DNA of 57,215 nucleotides, taken from Acidobacteriota bacterium. GTDB lineage: Bacteria; Acidobacteriota; Terriglobia; UBA7540. Of this stretch, positions 55,501 through 57,215 are shown piece after piece (position 1 is the first letter of the stretch; every line of letters starts with the position of its first letter). The notes under the pieces were generated by a model. That model did not search any database. It saw nothing but the letters and a program-made list of their open reading frames with translations, and was not told the DNA's origin. Position numbers and translations under genes: made by a program. Location: the NCBI GenBank assembly GCA_004298155.1, contig SCRD01000021.1, forward strand, positions 1 to 57,215. Direction: 5' to 3'.

Positions 55501-56089
55501 CGCCTGCTTCGGGTTCGTCTCCGCCTGCTTGTTCATCAATAGCAGTTAGGAGGATTGTATTTGTTCCCTGCGCGAGGTACCGGGAAGGGAATTCAAATGT
55601 GATTGTGTCAGCCGAATACTCAGGGAAAAATGCTCCACTGACATCGCCCATGTTGTAGTTCAGTTTCGGGTGCTGATAAAAGCGTCCCGTGTGCCCATCA
55701 ACGGCCACGTCCAGAGCTGAAATTCGCGGGTGCTCCACCAGCAGAGCGATCTTCAGCTGGTAGACGCCGGTGGGCTTGTCAGCAAGACTGAATTCGATGC
55801 TGACAGGATGAGGCTTGCGGCCATATGAACCGTTCGCTGACCCCGGCTGGAAGGCGAACCAGTTCTTGTCTGGCACGCTTTTTCCAACAACATAGGGCAT
55901 TGCAGGATCAGTGGCCGTACCATTATGGAACTCCGCAGATGATTGATCGAAAGTCCCGATCGTCCACACAGGCTGCCAGTCGGCCTGGCGCTCGGGGGAT
56001 TTGGCCAATCCGCGAGCCCCGCCAATTGTTATCAACCCAGCAATCACCAGCGTCGCTGCTCGCCAGCCCTTAAGGCATATCAACCTCAT
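52553..56089 (-). CDS. Exported GH38-type alpha-mannosidase
   Basis: ATG 56089 is chosen because GGGAGGGAGT lies just upstream and a signal peptide follows (ATLVIAGLITIGGARGLAKS). The 1178-residue protein has an N-terminal carbohydrate-binding region (about 30-200, WTIGTFDQSSAEFHNG) similar to the third domain of PL4 rhamnogalacturonan lyases. The GH38 domain starts near 330. Its first motif is NEHLDLGYTDYQ where the usual sequence is HxDxGWxxT, so the metal-site His/Asp are kept. Large C-terminal beta-domains follow (SPYYKVELDPRAGAVRGIFD, LLFNEHKKIELINHIQKKDV). It would remove alpha-linked mannose from glycans in the periplasm or outside. It lies outside the island but echoes the mannoside theme of its GH130 gene. 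Confidence 0.85.
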   Translation of the reverse strand: MRLICLKGWRAATLVIAGLITIGGARGLAKSPERQADWQPVWTIGTFDQSSAEFHNGTATDPAMPYVVGKSVPDKNWFAFQPGSANGSYGRKPHPVSIEFSLADKPTGVYQLKIALLVEHPRISALDVAVDGHTGRFYQHPKLNYNMGDVSGAFFPEYSADTITFEFPSRYLAQGTNTILLTAIDEQAGGDEPEAGGTSAGDSGVVYDAIELDHQRAEHFEARQVSASIVPTIFYRNQDGQLQETVSVYVRCNEQPRTGDVELEIGGKTYRKALQRDREFGEQKTQFEIPEFTTSTQGKVTVGINGHRQHFSQELTPGKKWTFFVVPNEHLDLGYTDYQAKVAEVHARVLDEAMDLIGKHPDFRYSVDGYWEIQKFLDGRSAAEKEKLEKMIAEHKIFIPAQYASVLTGFPTAETLIRSLYPSYQFAHEHNTAFDYASITDVPSYTWSYASILAAAGLKYFVAASDNYRGPILLLGHLNERTPFWWQGPDGSKILMWYSRHYHQMLTLFGMPPQVAAGHDSLPVFLQMYEHPGYKSDAVLLYGTQPENQDLFPQQAALVSAWNKIYAYPKLEYSGFEKAMTYITRQFGDDIPTISGDGGPYWEDGIASDAYYAAIERENESRALSAEKFSTISSLVNSRIAPNQDNLRRMWQNMVLMDEHTWTSYQSVSNPHSEESGEQLKVKDSRATRAQSLVDNVLRRSMGSIADSISDPQGTLIVFNPLNWQRSALVEFDLPNGHELIDKTTNQIVLCEVLSTGKDYHRVRFMATNVPAVGYKAYTLRESNSNPAGPSSTMETTIESPYYKVELDPRAGAVRGIFDKQLNKELVNASSPYRFDQYIYVTGADHLPNRLVQYRTVSPLPHLTPHAATGGRLLSVFKTPFGTEARMVSSAINTPRIETTVLLFNEHKKIELINHIQKKDVLSKEGVYFAFPFAMSNPEFHYEIQNGDVNPAKDMLPGAGLEWFSAQHWVSAEQEGVSASVLPLDASMVTLGDIARGTWPMEFGNRKGTIFSYVMNNYWDTNYRGGQGGDFTFRYVITSDVRTNPTELSRLGWEEITPLEINNIVPQDKAINTSRPLNGTEGSFLRISDRDVVLDTWKQAQDGDGTIMRFLNMSGQPSEVEVETSLLNISSAWLCNAMEGNEKRISAIRPHGFTFNIVPHQIVTVRVKGSPTLSPPVR

Positions 56090-56151
56090 GACTCCCTCCC
56101 GTGATGAACAATCTCCCATTCTGCCGATGCCGCGGGGCGATCCACAAAGGC

Positions 56152-56961
56152 TTATGCCTTCGTCGATCCCGTTCCCGATTGCTGAAATGCCATTCCGCCC
56201 ACAGGCACGAGCAGGCCTCCTTCCACCATCACCGCCGATCCCGTCATAAACGAAGCGAGGTCGCTGGCCAAAAATACGATAACGCGAGCTACTTCCTCAG
56301 GCTGTCCCATCTTTCCCCTCATGTGGAGGCTATCGCAGGCTTCCAGGACTTTTTCGGGGTGGCTATCCAGGTTGGCGGCCCAGCGCAGCATGGGCGTATC
56401 GATGGCCCCGGGGAGGACGCAATTCGCCCGGATATTCTGCTTTCCGTAGTCAAGTGCGATGCATCGCGTGAGCCCCAGCAGGCCATGCTTGCTCACCACG
56501 TAGTGGACGGAATTGCGCTGGGCTGCAACTGACTGCACTGATCCTGTGATCACAATTGATCCGCCACCGCGCTCGATCATCTTCGGGATGGCGCATTTGG
56601 ACATGAGGAAAGCGCCTTTCAAGTTGATATTCAGTACTTCGTCCCACTCCTCTTCTGAAATCGTAGTGACCGTTCCGTAGTGCTGAATGCCCGCATTGCT
56701 CACAAGAATATCAACGCCGCCGAAAACGGAGACGACCTCTGGAATCAGCTTCTCGACCTCCGAAGCAGAAGCCACATCCACCTGGAAGAACTCTGAACTG
56801 CCGCCCTTGCTCTTCAGCTCGGCCGCGGTTTCCGCACCGGCTTTTGCGTCGCGATCGACTACCGCCACCGCAGCGTTTCGTCCAATGAATTCCTGCGCGC
56901 AGGCTCTCCCGATTCCTGAGCCGCCGCCCGTTACAATCGCAACTTTCCCTTTGAAGTCCAT
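56152..56961 (-). CDS. Short-chain dehydrogenase/reductase
   Basis: ATG 56961 is used; a TTG two codons upstream is closer to the AGGAGAG site. The 269-residue protein has the classical SDR features: VAIVTGGGSGIGRACA at the N-terminus for NAD(P), VVDRD after the second strand (an Asp, favouring NAD), DILVSNAGIQHYG, catalytic Ser in VITGSVQS, and YVVSKHGLLG with Tyr/Lys at about 154/158. The end (ASFMTGSAVMVEGGLLVPVG) is standard. The substrate cannot be told from sequence. It is downstream of no obvious partner and lies about 60 bp before the GH38 gene in the same direction, so co-transcription is possible. Confidence 0.93.
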   Translation of the reverse strand: MDFKGKVAIVTGGGSGIGRACAQEFIGRNAAVAVVDRDAKAGAETAAELKSKGGSSEFFQVDVASASEVEKLIPEVVSVFGGVDILVSNAGIQHYGTVTTISEEEWDEVLNINLKGAFLMSKCAIPKMIERGGGSIVITGSVQSVAAQRNSVHYVVSKHGLLGLTRCIALDYGKQNIRANCVLPGAIDTPMLRWAANLDSHPEKVLEACDSLHMRGKMGQPEEVARVIVFLASDLASFMTGSAVMVEGGLLVPVGGMAFQQSGTGSTKA

Positions 56962-57187
56962 GGCCAAATCTCTCCTTTGAGGCTACACACCTTAATGACG
57001 GCAGGATAATATCACTTCTAACGCAGAATCTGAGCAAAGCCATGTGGTAGTTCCGGTCTCGAGCCATGCCCTCTGCAGCAGGTTCAGAAAAGCAGGCTGA
57101 CTCTGTTACCATGAAGAATTCGGTAGGGGAGTGGGGAGAGAGGGGTTTGGGGCGGGCGGGAATGGGCCCCGGGAAGGAGGAGAGGCG

Positions 57188-57215
57188 ATGGCAGATATGG
57201 AAGGGAAGGCGGAGG
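57188..57215 (+). CDS. Possible start of a new gene, cut by the window edge
   Basis: ATG 57188 has a strong ribosome site (GGAGGAGAGG, 5 bp upstream). The nine visible codons read MADMEGKAE. The preceding 70 bp are purine-rich and carry no other signal. Nothing can be said about function. Confidence 0.35.

Overview
The window looks like chromosome of an acidobacterium or close relative. The evidence is a 1199-residue Oar-type TonB-dependent receptor with an N-terminal carboxypeptidase-regulatory-like domain, a membrane-anchored regulator of a type common in Acidobacteria, many TPR exports, several Tat-exported carbohydrate-active proteins, and GC-rich coding DNA. This is inference from gene content; no rRNA or other species marker is present.

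Positions 205-28404 form an integrated element of exactly 28,200 bp. It sits in the 3' part of a tRNA-Arg(UCU) gene (174-250) and is bounded by a perfect 47-bp direct repeat (205-251 and 28405-28451). A tyrosine recombinase with an N-terminal helix-turn-helix (256-1707) lies against the tRNA. Inward of it are two short zinc-ribbon proteins that resemble the front half of IS1595 transposases but have no DDE domain, two tiny overlapping ORFs between them, and an ORF built on a degenerate 21-bp (7-residue) repeat. Next come a relic of a phage virion gene, an IS630-like protein that has lost two catalytic residues, an XRE regulator and a serine recombinase.

The main cargo (7.3-24.7 kb) looks like a carbohydrate-uptake locus. 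A leftward operon encodes a TonB receptor, a Tat-exported protein, a GH130 enzyme and a second Tat-exported glycosidase-like protein. A membrane-bound regulator is divergent from it, and three TPR exports flank it. At 24.8-25.4 kb lies a second tRNA fragment next to a frameshifted IS21-type istA relic, which suggests the island was assembled in more than one step. At the distal end are two overlapping genes that I cannot name fully: one has a ParB-like helix-turn-helix and the other is a basic protein.

Right of the island is ordinary chromosome: glnD (nitrogen sensing), a four-gene two-component/hybrid-kinase operon with a GGDEF-like output whose signature is degenerate, a thioredoxin-fold protein, an AMIN-domain envelope protein and a Tat-exported flavoprotein resembling spermidine dehydrogenase. 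These are followed by a partner-switching pair (a membrane sensor fused to a SpoIIE phosphatase and a HATPase, plus a STAS antagonist), then glycogen phosphorylase and glycogen debranching enzyme placed tail to tail, a secreted GH38-type alpha-mannosidase and an SDR oxidoreductase. A new gene may begin at the right edge.

Best candidates for something undescribed: the integrase-proximal module (twin DDE-less zinc ribbons, micro-ORFs and the 21-bp repeat ORF), the two-gene module at the opposite end of the island, and the catalytically dead IS630-like gene paired with XRE and serine recombinase genes. All domain assignments come from reading motifs; no database search was run.
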